The position numbers were made by a program, and so were the translations under genes. A stretch of 64,000 bases of DNA, from positions 328,347-392,346 of the forward strand of contig BJOX01000038.1 in assembly GCA_009731375.1 (NCBI GenBank). Direction: 5' to 3'. Below are positions 23,101-31,381 of the stretch, piece after piece (the first letter of the stretch is position 1; each line of letters begins with the position of its first letter). The stretch comes from Paulinella micropora (lineage: Eukaryota > Cercozoa > Imbricatea > Euglyphida). Below the pieces are notes generated by a model, which had not been told where the DNA came from, searched no databases, and saw only the letters and a list, made by a program, of their open reading frames with translations.

Positions 23101-25926
23101 TTCGTCCCACTTCTCAAAGTCTCCAAAATCTATCATTTTCTCCACTTTAGCCCGTGTTGCACCCCAATCGGGTATAAACTGGCTATAGTATTGCGCCATC
23201 GCAAGGAATGAGTGCAATTCAGTGCGGTTCTTCGGTATCGGTCGATTCATAATCTCCTCCCTCTTCTCTTTGGATATCGAGACTCGATTATGGGAGATCT
23301 CGTACCCTAAGTATGTCACACTCGTCTTGGCAAGTTGACACTTCTTTAGATTGCACTTCAGGCCAAAAGCTCCGATGCGCCTGAATATATCGGACAAATG
23401 ATCGATATGCTCCTCCATTGTGTTAGAGTATACGATAATGTCATCGATATAGCAAAATGCATATTCTCCCGCCTTCTGTCCCCGCCTTCTCATAAAGCCA
23501 CCGTCAGACAAATCATCGTACTGACTGCTCAACATCTTCTGCATCGCCTTCTGGAAAAGTCCTGGGGCTTGCTTGAGGCCCATCGGAAGCACTTTCCATT
23601 GGTATATTTCCATACCCACCACAAACGCCGTCAGCCATCTGGACTTTTCCTCCAGTGGTATCTGCCAGAAGCCATTCTTAAGGTCAATGACCGAATAGAA
23701 TTTTGCATTCCGCAGTACTCTCCTTCCTTCTTCTAATGTCGGGAGAGGATTTCTCTCTTCCTCCAGCACCTTGTTAACACGAGCATAGTTAACTGTCAGG
23801 CGCCATTCTCCTCCTGGCTTCGGCACTATTCTCGGTTGTGAGACTATTGGAGATGTTGATCTCTCAATAAAGTCCTCATTGAGCAGCTGTCTTGCTAGCT
23901 CCTCCGCTATCTTCGCCTCATGTATACTCAAATTCGCCCTTCGTGGTGCCGGTGACGGCTCCGCACCCGGTATTTTGTAAATAACCGCAGTGAAATCTTC
24001 AGGCTTGACACCACCTGCATGTGGAGGGTCAAAAATTTCCTTGTTCGCCTCTAATTTGGCTTTTAAAAGCTCCTTCTCCTTCTCCGTGCCTACTCCTTCT
24101 TCCAATATTTTCCGCGCCGCCTCTTGAAAATCTTCATCAGACATCTGCTTATGTTGCTTGAGGGGTTCTCTGTCCTCCTCCAAGCCTAAGTCCTCTTCCG
24201 AGACATCATCTAGGCCCGTCTTTTCATACGTGACCGTGTCCGGCTCATCATCTTTACCGAGCTCCACCAGCATGTCAATGAGTCTCGCGTATTGCAAAGG
24301 AGCTTTACGGGTGTAAAAACCATCAAAGCATGTGAATGCTTGCGGTATCAATTTCAACTTGTCGAGGTCTCTGAGCTTCCGCTTGTATGCACTGCTCTGC
24401 TCACGAGTTCCCATACGACAAGCCACCACTAGCTGTTGCTTGCGAGAGGGTACCGGTATAGGATGATCAATAAGCCGGTCCCTTATTTCCTGCGCCCATA
24501 TCGCCTTCTCATTATATGGCAGGATAATAGTATACGGCTTATTATTTTCGAATAAAGTCCGTAAGCATTTCTTCACTTCAGACAGTGAACGCGGCCACGT
24601 GGGCTCGTCACCCCAGAAATCAGTAATAAAACTTTTAATAGTTTCTGGTGGAGTATCCGGGATTCGCCCCGTTCTCCTTGGTACAAACGCCTCCCTTTTT
24701 TCTTCTCCTACTTTCGCATGGAAACAGTATCCGTTAGTAATATGGACATCTGTTCCTACTCCTTCCGCGAATCTCGCCAACGACGGGCTTCTTTGTGCGA
24801 CACATATAATCTCCTCCTTTCGCTTCTCGATTAAGTCATCAATAGACTTTTTGTCCCAATGGCATGTCGGAACTGTGACAGTGCACACTTGGGATTCCCA
24901 ATTGTCGGTCCAGGACAGTTCATCCGGTCTTACGACATGGGGGTGAACGTACACCTCAAGTGCCTCATGTGCGATGGCCATCTTTTTGTGATCCGTCGCT
25001 AGACTCAGCTCATAAGCCTCATAAGAGTCAGTAGCGTTGAAGGGATCAATATCGTTCTCTTCTCCTCTTTTTACTCCATATATCACTCGCCGTGCGGCGC
25101 AATCAATCACAGCCCCCATCGTAGCCAATTGGTCATACGATAGTAATATTGACCCGTGGTAACCGGGGACGACATAGAGGTCCATACGGTATACTCGTGC
25201 GGATTTCAATTTAAAGGTCAGTGTGATGATTCCCGTGATATCCGTCCGGCTGCTCACTCCTTTGAGAGTGCCCGTTGACTTTTTCATATTTCCGTCCACC
25301 CAGTCCCGGTATCGATTAAAAAACTTCCTGCCGACAATATTAATATTCGCCATCGTATCATTACCAACTTTTAATATTGTCTTCAATGTTTCACAATAAA
25401 GTTCCGTATAACACAGAGCATCGGGCCTGTGTATATTGGCTGCGAGAACAAGAACTTTACGTTCCAAATTTTGGAGTCTTGTCTCTAAGTTTTTCAACTC
25501 CTCCTTCTTCTCCTCCTGCTTCACCTCATTAACATTTTTATTATTCTGCGGTACTGGTGCGTTTACTATTTGAGCGACATTGTCTTGTGGTACTTGAGTA
25601 CACACATTGTCTTTTTGCTCGCCACCCGCCGCGACCGTAGACATTGAGTCTGTTCGTGGTTGTTTGCTTGGCCGAGGCGATACGTCTGCCATTGGCCTCC
25701 TCGCCTCCATCGCAAGTCTCGCCTTCCTATTTGCATCAGTTATCATTGGTAACCGTGCTGTATGAACGGGTATGAGACTACCTTGGGGCTGCAGTCTCTG
25801 TGTACCCACATCTTTGTTTTCACATAGAGGAAGCGTTGGCCCAGTCTGCACAACAGCATTAGAAAGCACTGTGACTTTAGGGTTAAACTTCACAGTCTTC
25901 TCCTTCCTCTCTTCTTCCCCCTCCAG
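20113..25926 (-). CDS. pol: Ty3/gypsy Pol polyprotein, element 1 (made by readthrough from gag)
   Basis: The open frame begins right after the gag UGA and has no early ATG. It ends TGA at 20,113. With residue 1 at 25,893 (1,926 residues): a coiled, charged N-terminus; an aspartic protease with an unusual DTMA active site near 178 and ILLSYDQLATMGAVIDC after it; reverse transcriptase about 660-870 with YIDD near 815; RNase H with DTDASK near 965; an integrase H2C2 finger near 1,300 (HPGRQRTH...CIPC); core Asp near 1,352 (HIDHVG), Asp near 1,413 (SDRGSDF) and Glu near 1,449 (KIERVH); GPY motif HWKGPYQ near 1,596. A C-terminal extension of some 170 residues, shared with element 2, has no domain I recognise. 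No chromodomain is evident. It should cleave, copy and integrate the element. Confidence 0.93.
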   Translation of the reverse strand: MEGEEERKEKTVKFNPKVTVLSNAVVQTGPTLPLCENKDVGTQRLQPQGSLIPVHTARLPMITDANRKARLAMEARRPMADVSPRPSKQPRTDSMSTVAAGGEQKDNVCTQVPQDNVAQIVNAPVPQNNKNVNEVKQEEKKEELKNLETRLQNLERKVLVLAANIHRPDALCYTELYCETLKTILKVGNDTMANINIVGRKFFNRYRDWVDGNMKKSTGTLKGVSSRTDITGIITLTFKLKSARVYRMDLYVVPGYHGSILLSYDQLATMGAVIDCAARRVIYGVKRGEENDIDPFNATDSYEAYELSLATDHKKMAIAHEALEVYVHPHVVRPDELSWTDNWESQVCTVTVPTCHWDKKSIDDLIEKRKEEIICVAQRSPSLARFAEGVGTDVHITNGYCFHAKVGEEKREAFVPRRTGRIPDTPPETIKSFITDFWGDEPTWPRSLSEVKKCLRTLFENNKPYTIILPYNEKAIWAQEIRDRLIDHPIPVPSRKQQLVVACRMGTREQSSAYKRKLRDLDKLKLIPQAFTCFDGFYTRKAPLQYARLIDMLVELGKDDEPDTVTYEKTGLDDVSEEDLGLEEDREPLKQHKQMSDEDFQEAARKILEEGVGTEKEKELLKAKLEANKEIFDPPHAGGVKPEDFTAVIYKIPGAEPSPAPRRANLSIHEAKIAEELARQLLNEDFIERSTSPIVSQPRIVPKPGGEWRLTVNYARVNKVLEEERNPLPTLEEGRRVLRNAKFYSVIDLKNGFWQIPLEEKSRWLTAFVVGMEIYQWKVLPMGLKQAPGLFQKAMQKMLSSQYDDLSDGGFMRRRGQKAGEYAFCYIDDIIVYSNTMEEHIDHLSDIFRRIGAFGLKCNLKKCQLAKTSVTYLGYEISHNRVSISKEKREEIMNRPIPKNRTELHSFLAMAQYYSQFIPDWGATRAKVEKMIDFGDFEKWDEEALQAFHALKDLIYKDPKDGGLVLTMPDFTKQFVVDTDASKFAIGAVLQQEDEEKKLRPIMFISRKLCAAERNYCTRQREALAVVWALKRLREYLWGGPQFTVRTDHHNLLWLMNHEQTGRLARWQAFLSCFDFTMVHLPGKRNVVADSLSRLEFNSEVSALVSTVEMEDLSTDKVYEVSHIEAMEMASGVRYDRTGLRYSPQGPDHGICCELHTQEDAEWSYEVYENAKANIREEEETQEVYAEPPQERRSDLDDDPERIGVRLEDGTIHIASPTAWRQQQAQDPEFKELIQLYQNPDELRMTKAIKDQMKEMGWRDGLLWYKGLHGRYASQPDKWTLWVPESLRRFIFVAAHNCPLLAHPGRQRTHMFVARRFWWKKMKEEIDQAVDACIPCKINKTPLKANFGLIGEFPLHAGMFEFIHIDHVGPFPESKDGYKYLLTAIDRATNYVWIIPVKDVTGKTTAEALIDRIISQIGVPRKICSDRGSDFNNEVIDKLSKYYGMKWQYVTAYNPRANGKIERVHRPLKASLKMYCTKKENQRAWVEAAPSFAFAMNCLPSTALGGSKSSISPYQLVYGREPDIPTSLLHPKDTWADADELFGMRLRVKMEAEQIVRAHREAERRKTDAEGVRQAHLDQIKFQVGDIVLLYHPQVPKGVSSKLFTHWKGPYQIMEQTGPLNYKIRGRGKVQIVNVRRLIKYDPFLLEDESVEEALKRMKDDFKEVPPIHKEAGIDQDDAYRAPIAEKEESEVDSKEKTDRISAVGTQSKSPREHSGKKEKITEAQLRRARNDLINDQPRKAMRSMRSKDVHQEEEGTDTDPNAGNVEIVHERWKEGDAIATIAWVKNVFYLMRPAEQHVADDTLSDLYLMRVVAVPRQMRVTRTLKISSAAKIVQPILQFWRSMDPVEDPKARHYLPVYKDAKSLETWDDTITPRDKDYTAWTIQTLPRGVLDVPFELSLGGIPNKIWDILEQSKFDLTFVGGPPPGKEIRARRRRQ

Positions 25927-25941
25927 TCATTCCACCACCTC
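25915..25941 (-). promoter_or_regulatory. putative UGA readthrough site, gag/pol of element 1
   Basis: Gag ends GTGGAATGA and the next codons CTG GAG GGG GAA GAA GAG stay open in the same frame into pol. UGA followed by CU and a purine-rich stretch is a leaky context known from viral readthrough. No frameshift is needed to make Gag-Pol. Confidence 0.65.
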
Positions 25942-28626
25942 GAAACGATTACCTTGAGTAGTGTCCGGGTAGGATGACGTATCGGTCTCCGAGGCAGTGT
26001 TGTAGGCCTGAGCTCGACCGAAATTCGGGTTGGAGCTTGCCCACGAGCCTCCTCCTCCTCTGGGTGGGGGGGCTGGAGCTCGAACAGCTCTCCCTCCATA
26101 AGGGGTATATCCCCGACCTCCTCCTCTTCCTCTCTGAGGGGTTCCCTGCCACCTCGAGGCTCCTCTCCATGTTCCTCGTCCTCGTCCTCCTCCTCCTCCT
26201 CCTCCTCCTCCTCCTCCTGCTCCTCCTCCTCCTTCTCGTCCTCTTTGAGAGGCCTTTAAGTTCTTTTGTCTCTCCCTTTCCTCCTTCTTCTCCTTCATCC
26301 TCTTCATGTAGGTAATGATTGCCTCTCGTAACTCCTCATCATCACACATATTGGCATACCAACCTTCGTTCACAGCGGCAATCTGAAGCATATTGAAAAG
26401 GCCCGGTTCCTTGCCTTCCGTCCTGCTCAGAAAATTTGCCCTTGCTGTTGGGTTCTGCCTATCATGATTGAAAGAGCAGTCTCTGTTCTCCATCTGTGCC
26501 TTACACTGCAAGCCCGCGAACCACCTCCAACATGCGGTCTTCAGGTCTGGCTCTCTCTGTCTCTTCCAACCGGCAACTCTGTTTGTGTACGTGGCTTGTG
26601 CGCCAACAGGTACACCGCCTGCCTGTGCCGTATGTGCCTCCGTGAGCGAGTCCATGTTTGAGCATGCACTCATCACTTCTTGAAACAGTGCTGACGGAGC
26701 AACGCTTTGAACCGTATTTTCGAACACGTGTGTCTCGAGGAAGTTCTTGGACTTCACTGAGCTAAACGTCGAGCATTGTTGTATGAGCTGAGTAAGCTTA
26801 CTCGGGTTAACTGTGTGTAACGCCGAAAAGAAATAGAGGATGATCGACTTGCGGCCATAGAATAGCCCATAGGAGGAAACTACCTCCGTAAGGGTCGCCG
26901 CCAAGCCAACAGCACTCCTCAAACTCATCGCCACTGTCTCAAAGATTTCAAATCCTATGAGAGTACCAGTGCAGAGATGCTGGTATCCATGAGATTGAAA
27001 ATATGAAATGAGTGTGGCCACCGCCAGTTCACACTGAGCGTCTAGGCCTGTTGCATTGTTTCTCTTAATCTCCTCCTTCTTTCTCAAAAACTTGTACTGT
27101 GTCAGATCAAATCCCTCCGAGACTAGAGATTGGTCAAAAACAGTAACAAGGGCCTCGTATTCCTGCGTTTCGTCGCAAGGAAAAGCCTTCATGCAGGCAT
27201 TGATCTCTTTGAGCTTGCTCAAAAGCGAAGCATCAGAGTCTTTGTCTGAGCTCGTCTTGGCATATAGCATGAGACTTGCCACTCCTCCTTTCTTCCCCTT
27301 GAAGGCATTTATGATGTTCTGTCTGTCCTTCTTCTCCGTGTTTGTGACCACCACCGTAGTTGAGCCCGAGGGTGCAGGGGCTGGTGGGGCAGGAGCTGGT
27401 GGGGTCAAATATGTCGGAGGGTGTGTCTTTGCACCACTCACTTTTGCTTTCATTCTTTCCAGTCTCATCGTCTTCTCGAACTCCTCATTCTCTTTCGCCT
27501 TCTTCTTCTCAGATATCACCAGCTTTTGAGCATGAGTGATAAAGGCCACCAATTCAGAAGCAGATCTGAGAAAATTATATTTCTCCACATATTGGTCAAC
27601 ACCTGCTTTGTTGGCGACCGGTGGTGCGTTACTAAGTGATTTAAGGACAGAGTGATCCTTGGTAGGAATCCATCTCTTCCATGCCTCCTTGTGCAGTAAC
27701 GCACCCATCAACAGTCTGATCTTGGTCAGAACTCTGTCGGTCTTCTCTAACTCATCAATCACAGGATGAGTTTCTCCTGCTGCCTTAATGCTTTTTTCCA
27801 TCTCTGCCTTCCCCTCCTCCAAGGCCTTTATTTCCATTGTAAAAAAATGAAATATGCCACTCGAGTTTTTCGAACCCAGATTGGTCTTCATTTTTGTTAC
27901 ATCGACTGCCTCCTGACCAGTCGCGAGGAATCTGGCCGTTGCTCTTGGGTTTGTGTACTGGAGGTAACCCTCACATCGTGGGCCGTATGTACGTTCCCAA
28001 ATCAGGGTTTGAGTGTGTACCCCAAAGATAGCATCGAGTAATTCAAGGTGGGTGTGTGTGTCCCCAAACTTGATATGCTGTATCTTCTTTCTCTCTTCTG
28101 GATCAGAGACCAGTTTGCCGAGGAGCTGTGCTGTGTTTGATAATAGGATATAGACATCCTTTTTAGCACGACTTTTCTCTCTTCTTTGATCCTGAGGGAT
28201 CCACACATAGGTATCCTTCTCTACCCCCATCTTGTTATCAAACTCTTCTTTAGTGAGGTCATAGTGGTCTTGCACCCACTGTTGTTCCTCCACTGTGATC
28301 TCCTCTCCATCACTATGAATCAAGTCGATCATTTTTCGTCCTCCTCCTCCCGTGTAGGCAGGTGGTAAGGGATTACCATATGCTCCTCCTCCTCCCGTCT
28401 CTTCTTGTTCAAATCCTCCTTCATCTTCGTCTCCTCCATATCTTCCTTCATCATCCCAGCCCTCTTCTACTCCTCCTCCTACTCCTTCATCTCCTCCTCC
28501 TTCATTCAATCCTCCTCCTCCTCCTTCATTCAATCCTCTTCCTCCTCCTCCTCCTCCTGCTTCTTCTTCTTCTCTTCTTTGATCTGCCTCCGAGAATTCA
28601 CTCACTTCGGCGGTCTCTGTCGACAT
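25927..28626 (-). CDS. gag: Gag polyprotein, element 1
   Basis: The protein has 899 residues and starts at the ATG in GTCGACATGATG (MSTETAEVSEF). It has a Gly/Glu-rich N-terminus, an alpha-helical capsid-like centre, and near residue 700 a CCCH finger, CWRWFAGLQC then DCSFNHD, in place of the usual CCHC knuckle. After it comes an Arg/Gly-rich tail with RGG-type repeats (GRGREGG, RGGGRGY), likely to bind RNA. Gag should form the particle that packages the element RNA. It ends at UGA, in frame with pol. Element 2 has a homologous but broken gag. Confidence 0.85.
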   Translation of the reverse strand: MSTETAEVSEFSEADQRREEEEAGGGGGGRGLNEGGGGGLNEGGGDEGVGGGVEEGWDDEGRYGGDEDEGGFEQEETGGGGAYGNPLPPAYTGGGGRKMIDLIHSDGEEITVEEQQWVQDHYDLTKEEFDNKMGVEKDTYVWIPQDQRREKSRAKKDVYILLSNTAQLLGKLVSDPEERKKIQHIKFGDTHTHLELLDAIFGVHTQTLIWERTYGPRCEGYLQYTNPRATARFLATGQEAVDVTKMKTNLGSKNSSGIFHFFTMEIKALEEGKAEMEKSIKAAGETHPVIDELEKTDRVLTKIRLLMGALLHKEAWKRWIPTKDHSVLKSLSNAPPVANKAGVDQYVEKYNFLRSASELVAFITHAQKLVISEKKKAKENEEFEKTMRLERMKAKVSGAKTHPPTYLTPPAPAPPAPAPSGSTTVVVTNTEKKDRQNIINAFKGKKGGVASLMLYAKTSSDKDSDASLLSKLKEINACMKAFPCDETQEYEALVTVFDQSLVSEGFDLTQYKFLRKKEEIKRNNATGLDAQCELAVATLISYFQSHGYQHLCTGTLIGFEIFETVAMSLRSAVGLAATLTEVVSSYGLFYGRKSIILYFFSALHTVNPSKLTQLIQQCSTFSSVKSKNFLETHVFENTVQSVAPSALFQEVMSACSNMDSLTEAHTAQAGGVPVGAQATYTNRVAGWKRQREPDLKTACWRWFAGLQCKAQMENRDCSFNHDRQNPTARANFLSRTEGKEPGLFNMLQIAAVNEGWYANMCDDEELREAIITYMKRMKEKKEERERQKNLKASQRGREGGGGAGGGGGGGGGGGRGRGTWRGASRWQGTPQRGRGGGRGYTPYGGRAVRAPAPPPRGGGGSWASSNPNFGRAQAYNTASETDTSSYPDTTQGNRFEVVE

Positions 28627-29412
28627 GATGTCGTAGTAGTGATCAACAGGAGGACAGTGTCAGCTCCTATGTTTGGTTTTTGTTCGTTTGTGTTCTGTTC
28701 CTCCTTCAGTCGATTGACTAGTGAAGAGAGAAACTAATAGAGAGGGTAGGATAAGATTCCCTGTCCTCTATGAAACACTGTTTGTATGTTTGTTTTTGTT
28801 TGAGAAAAATAGTCTTTGAGACTTTCTCCGATTTCTTGTTCTCCTTACTCAGATTACTTTCTCCTCCTTCTTTTCTATATTGTATCTAGTATGAGGCACT
28901 TGGACCTACACACAGATAGTAATAGAGAAGCTAGAAAAGCTCTCCTTGAGAAGTCGACAGTCGGTCGGATAGGTTCTCAGACCTACCTTTAGAAAACGAT
29001 CAGAGATTTGCAAAAATACTCTGACGTATGTGTGAGATAATGCAGATAAATGCACAAACTAGAAGGGTAGAGTGTTGTGCTCCTGTCCCTATGCTTGTTT
29101 GTGTTTTGTGTGTGTTCCTTCACTCTTCTGTCCACCTCCTTCTTCTTGGTCTCTGTGTGAGAACAGCAAGAACGACAGAGAGTTTGTATCTGATGTCTCC
29201 TTGTGAGCACACAGATACTGATTGGGCTAGAGGGTACGAGACACCTGCTTGAGACCAATCAAATTATTTGTTTTGTGAAAGAGTTATGAGGGAGCTGTGT
29301 TGGAGTATTTGTTTTCGTCTGACGTCCCCGTGTGAGACAGGTCAGTGAAAATTCACTCTGTTGCCTGTGTGGCAAAGCAGAAAGAAATCACCCTAGTGAT
29401 GTGGACTCCAAA
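28627..29412 (-). other. 5' leader of element 1
   Basis: Non-coding leader between the 5' LTR and gag. Blocks such as CATACGTCAGAGTATTTTTG (coding strand) and GTCGAC are shared with the leader of element 2 at 52,790-53,590, so packaging or priming signals may lie here. Confidence 0.6.
29393..29410 (-). other. primer-binding-site-like sequence, element 1
   Basis: The coding strand reads TGGAGTCCACATCACTAG two bases after the 5' LTR. It begins TGG, complementary to a tRNA CCA end. The tRNA is not identified. Confidence 0.6.
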
Positions 29413-29649
29413 TGTAATGCCCCCAACGATAGCTCGTAAAAAGTCGGTAATACAACCAAACACAGTCCTCAAGAATGAGAATGATGTCTCGTTGTATTAG
29501 CTCAGTGAAGCCAAAAAGGAAAACGGCAACAGACCAGGAATAAAATGGCATCAGGTCCAATCCGGACAAATAATACTGAAAAACAAGCTGGTGCACCTGT
29601 CACCAGGAAAAGGTACTTTTTACCAGCTATCCGGGGGGTGATGCGTACA
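29413..29649 (-). repeat. 5' LTR of element 1
   Basis: A 237-bp LTR with TGTA...TACA ends, nearly identical to the one at 18,723-18,959. The target duplication GGCC follows at 29,650. Confidence 0.92.
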
Positions 29650-29653
29650 GGCC

Positions 29654-29828
29654 TAGGCCTAGTAGTAGTAGTAATAACGTAAAGTTAACGCAGTTATTAT
29701 AGTAAAATCTAGTAGTAGTAGTGGTAGTAGTAGTAGTAGTAGTAGCAGCAGCAGTAGTAGTAGTAGTAGTAGTTGTAAAATAAAGTTAACGCAGTTATGA
29801 TAGAAAATTCTAGTAGTGGTAGTAGAAA

Positions 29829-29864
<36 letters not shown>

Positions 29865-29891
29865 AAGTAGTAGTAGTAGTAGTAGTAGTAC

Positions 29892-29962
<71 letters not shown>

Positions 29963-30194
29963 GTGCTTCTCTGTCAATGGCTGATGCATTTCTGCACATG
30001 CGCCTCCATNNNNNNNNNNAAAGGCTATGTGCATCCTGTCCTCCATTCCATAAGGAAAGTCTCCACACCAATCGGTGGAATAAAGGAAGTGATGGCATAG
30101 AATATTACTCTAGGAGCTTTATTATACCGACTAGCCCATGGAAAGGAACCGATAGCCTATGTACTCCCTAATAATAATAATAATCATAATAATC

Positions 30195-30268
<74 letters not shown>
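29654..30268. repeat. (TAG)n, (TAA)n and unassigned spacer with gap
   Basis: The satellite broken by element 1 resumes as GGCCTAGGCCTAG and (TAG)n, with AAAGTTAACGCAGTTAT repeated twice. (TAA)n at 29,890-29,960 leads into a truncated SINE (29,961-30,009), a 10-N gap at 30,010-30,019, 150 bp of unassigned DNA and more (TAA)n. Confidence 0.75.
29961..30009 (-). mobile_element. truncated SINE copy
   Basis: The 3' end of the SINE (AGTGCTTCTCTG ... GCGCCTCCAT) is cut by an assembly gap. Confidence 0.75.
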
Positions 30269-30269
<1 letters not shown>

Positions 30270-30536
30270 GTGCTTCTCTGTCAATGGCTGATGCATTTCT
30301 GCACATGCGCCTCCATCGTCTCACCCGTGAGGGGAGTACGAAGAATTGACGATAAGCTCTAATGACACCCCCGCAAGGGCAGTTCCAACACTTCCAGACG
30401 GGCCGGTATGTTCAATGAAAATACTGGTCCAGAAATAGACCGGTATGTTCAATGAAAATACTGGTGGCACCGACGGGAATCGAACTGGCCACAGGGCCCA
30501 GATGGTAGAACTTGACCACTGGGCTATCACGGTGTC
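30269..30536 (-). mobile_element. tRNA-derived SINE, copy 2
   Basis: Nearly identical to 51-316. The tRNA-like head at 30,465-30,536 has the same A and B boxes. It is flanked by (TAA)n on both sides. Confidence 0.8.
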
Positions 30537-30537
30537 C

Positions 30538-30571
<34 letters not shown>

Positions 30572-30833
30572 GAATAAGAATAAGAATAATAATAATAATA
30601 ATAGTAATAGTACTAGTACTAGTACTAGTACTAGTACTTGTAGTATGTAGTAGTAGTAGTAGTAGTAGCAGTAGTAGAAGTAGTAGTAGAAGAAGAAGAA
30701 GAAGTAGAAGAAGAAGAAGAAGAAGAAGAAGAAGAAGAAGAAGAAGAAGAAGAAGAAGAAGAAGAAGAAGAAGAAGAAGAAGGAGGAGGAGGAGGAGGAG
30801 GAGGGGAGGAGGAGGAGGAGAAGAAGAAGAAGA

Positions 30834-30871
<38 letters not shown>

Positions 30872-30920
30872 CTAGAAAAGCAGTAGCAGTAGCAGTAGAG
30901 TAGCAGTAGCAGTAGTAGCG
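30537..30920. repeat. triplet arrays (TAA), (TAG), (GAA), (GGA)
   Basis: Successive A/G-rich triplets with an ACTAGT patch at 30,605-30,640. No coding content. Confidence 0.9.
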
Positions 30921-31127
30921 CATACGCATACGAACATACACACACAAACGTTTGTTCGCCCTTGTGAAGCTGGCAGCACGCATGAAGTCAGAAGTCTCGC
31001 GACAAGACCAAAAGGGAGGTGTTGCTTCCTTCAGGAGCACGCTCAAGCGAAACAGTGCGCAATCAATGGCTGCGATCACTCAGAATGCTGATGCAAGCGC
31101 AGTGGTCGGACAGCGCTAGCTAGCAGA
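30921..31127. other. non-repetitive island, coding status unclear
   Basis: A 46-codon plus-strand ORF (from about 30,982, MKSEVSRQDQKGG) and an antisense ORF (31,079 down, MIAAIDCALFRLSVLL) are both open. Neither matches a family I know. The island may hold a 5' exon of the downstream F-box gene. Confidence 0.3.
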
Positions 31128-31176
31128 TTCTTCTTCTTCTTCTTCTTCTTCTTCTTCTTCTTCTTCTTCTTCTTCT

Positions 31177-31223
<47 letters not shown>

Positions 31224-31381
31224 TTCTTCTTCTTCTTCTTCTTCTTCTTCTTCTTCTTCTTCTTCTTCTTCTCTTCTTCTCTTCTTCTTCTTCTTCTTCT
31301 TCTTCTTCTTCTTCTTCTTCTTCCTTCTCCTCCTTCTCCTCCTTCTCCTCCTCCACCACCACCACCTCCACCTCCTCCTCC
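31128..31381. repeat. (CTT)n pyrimidine array
   Basis: About 250 bp of CTT/TCC triplets directly before the F-box/LRR coding region. It could serve as a polypyrimidine tract before an acceptor such as GTTACCAG at about 31,407, or encode a Ser/Phe-rich leader. Confidence 0.85.

Larger units (their letters stand above)
18723..29649 (-). mobile_element. Ty3/gypsy LTR retrotransposon, element 1
   Basis: A complete 10.9-kb element on the minus strand. It has 237-bp LTRs at both ends, a 4-bp target duplication GGCC (18,719-18,722 and 29,650-29,653), a primer-binding-site-like sequence after the 5' LTR and a polypurine tract before the 3' LTR. The gag and pol ORFs are intact, in the same frame and separated by one UGA. 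The pol order PR-RT-RNase H-IN is that of Ty3/gypsy. The LTRs differ at only a few positions, so insertion was fairly recent. A small DNA transposon is nested near the 3' end. Confidence 0.93.

Noticed and set aside
25927-25929. UGA reassigned to an amino acid in the nuclear code
   Set aside because: Pol of both gypsy elements and the last PH exon end at UGA, and Trp is encoded by TGG throughout, so UGA acts as a stop.
20478-25957. Plus-strand ORFs inside gypsy pol (also at 44,645-50,790)
   Set aside because: Antisense shadows of the conserved pol and gag reading frames.
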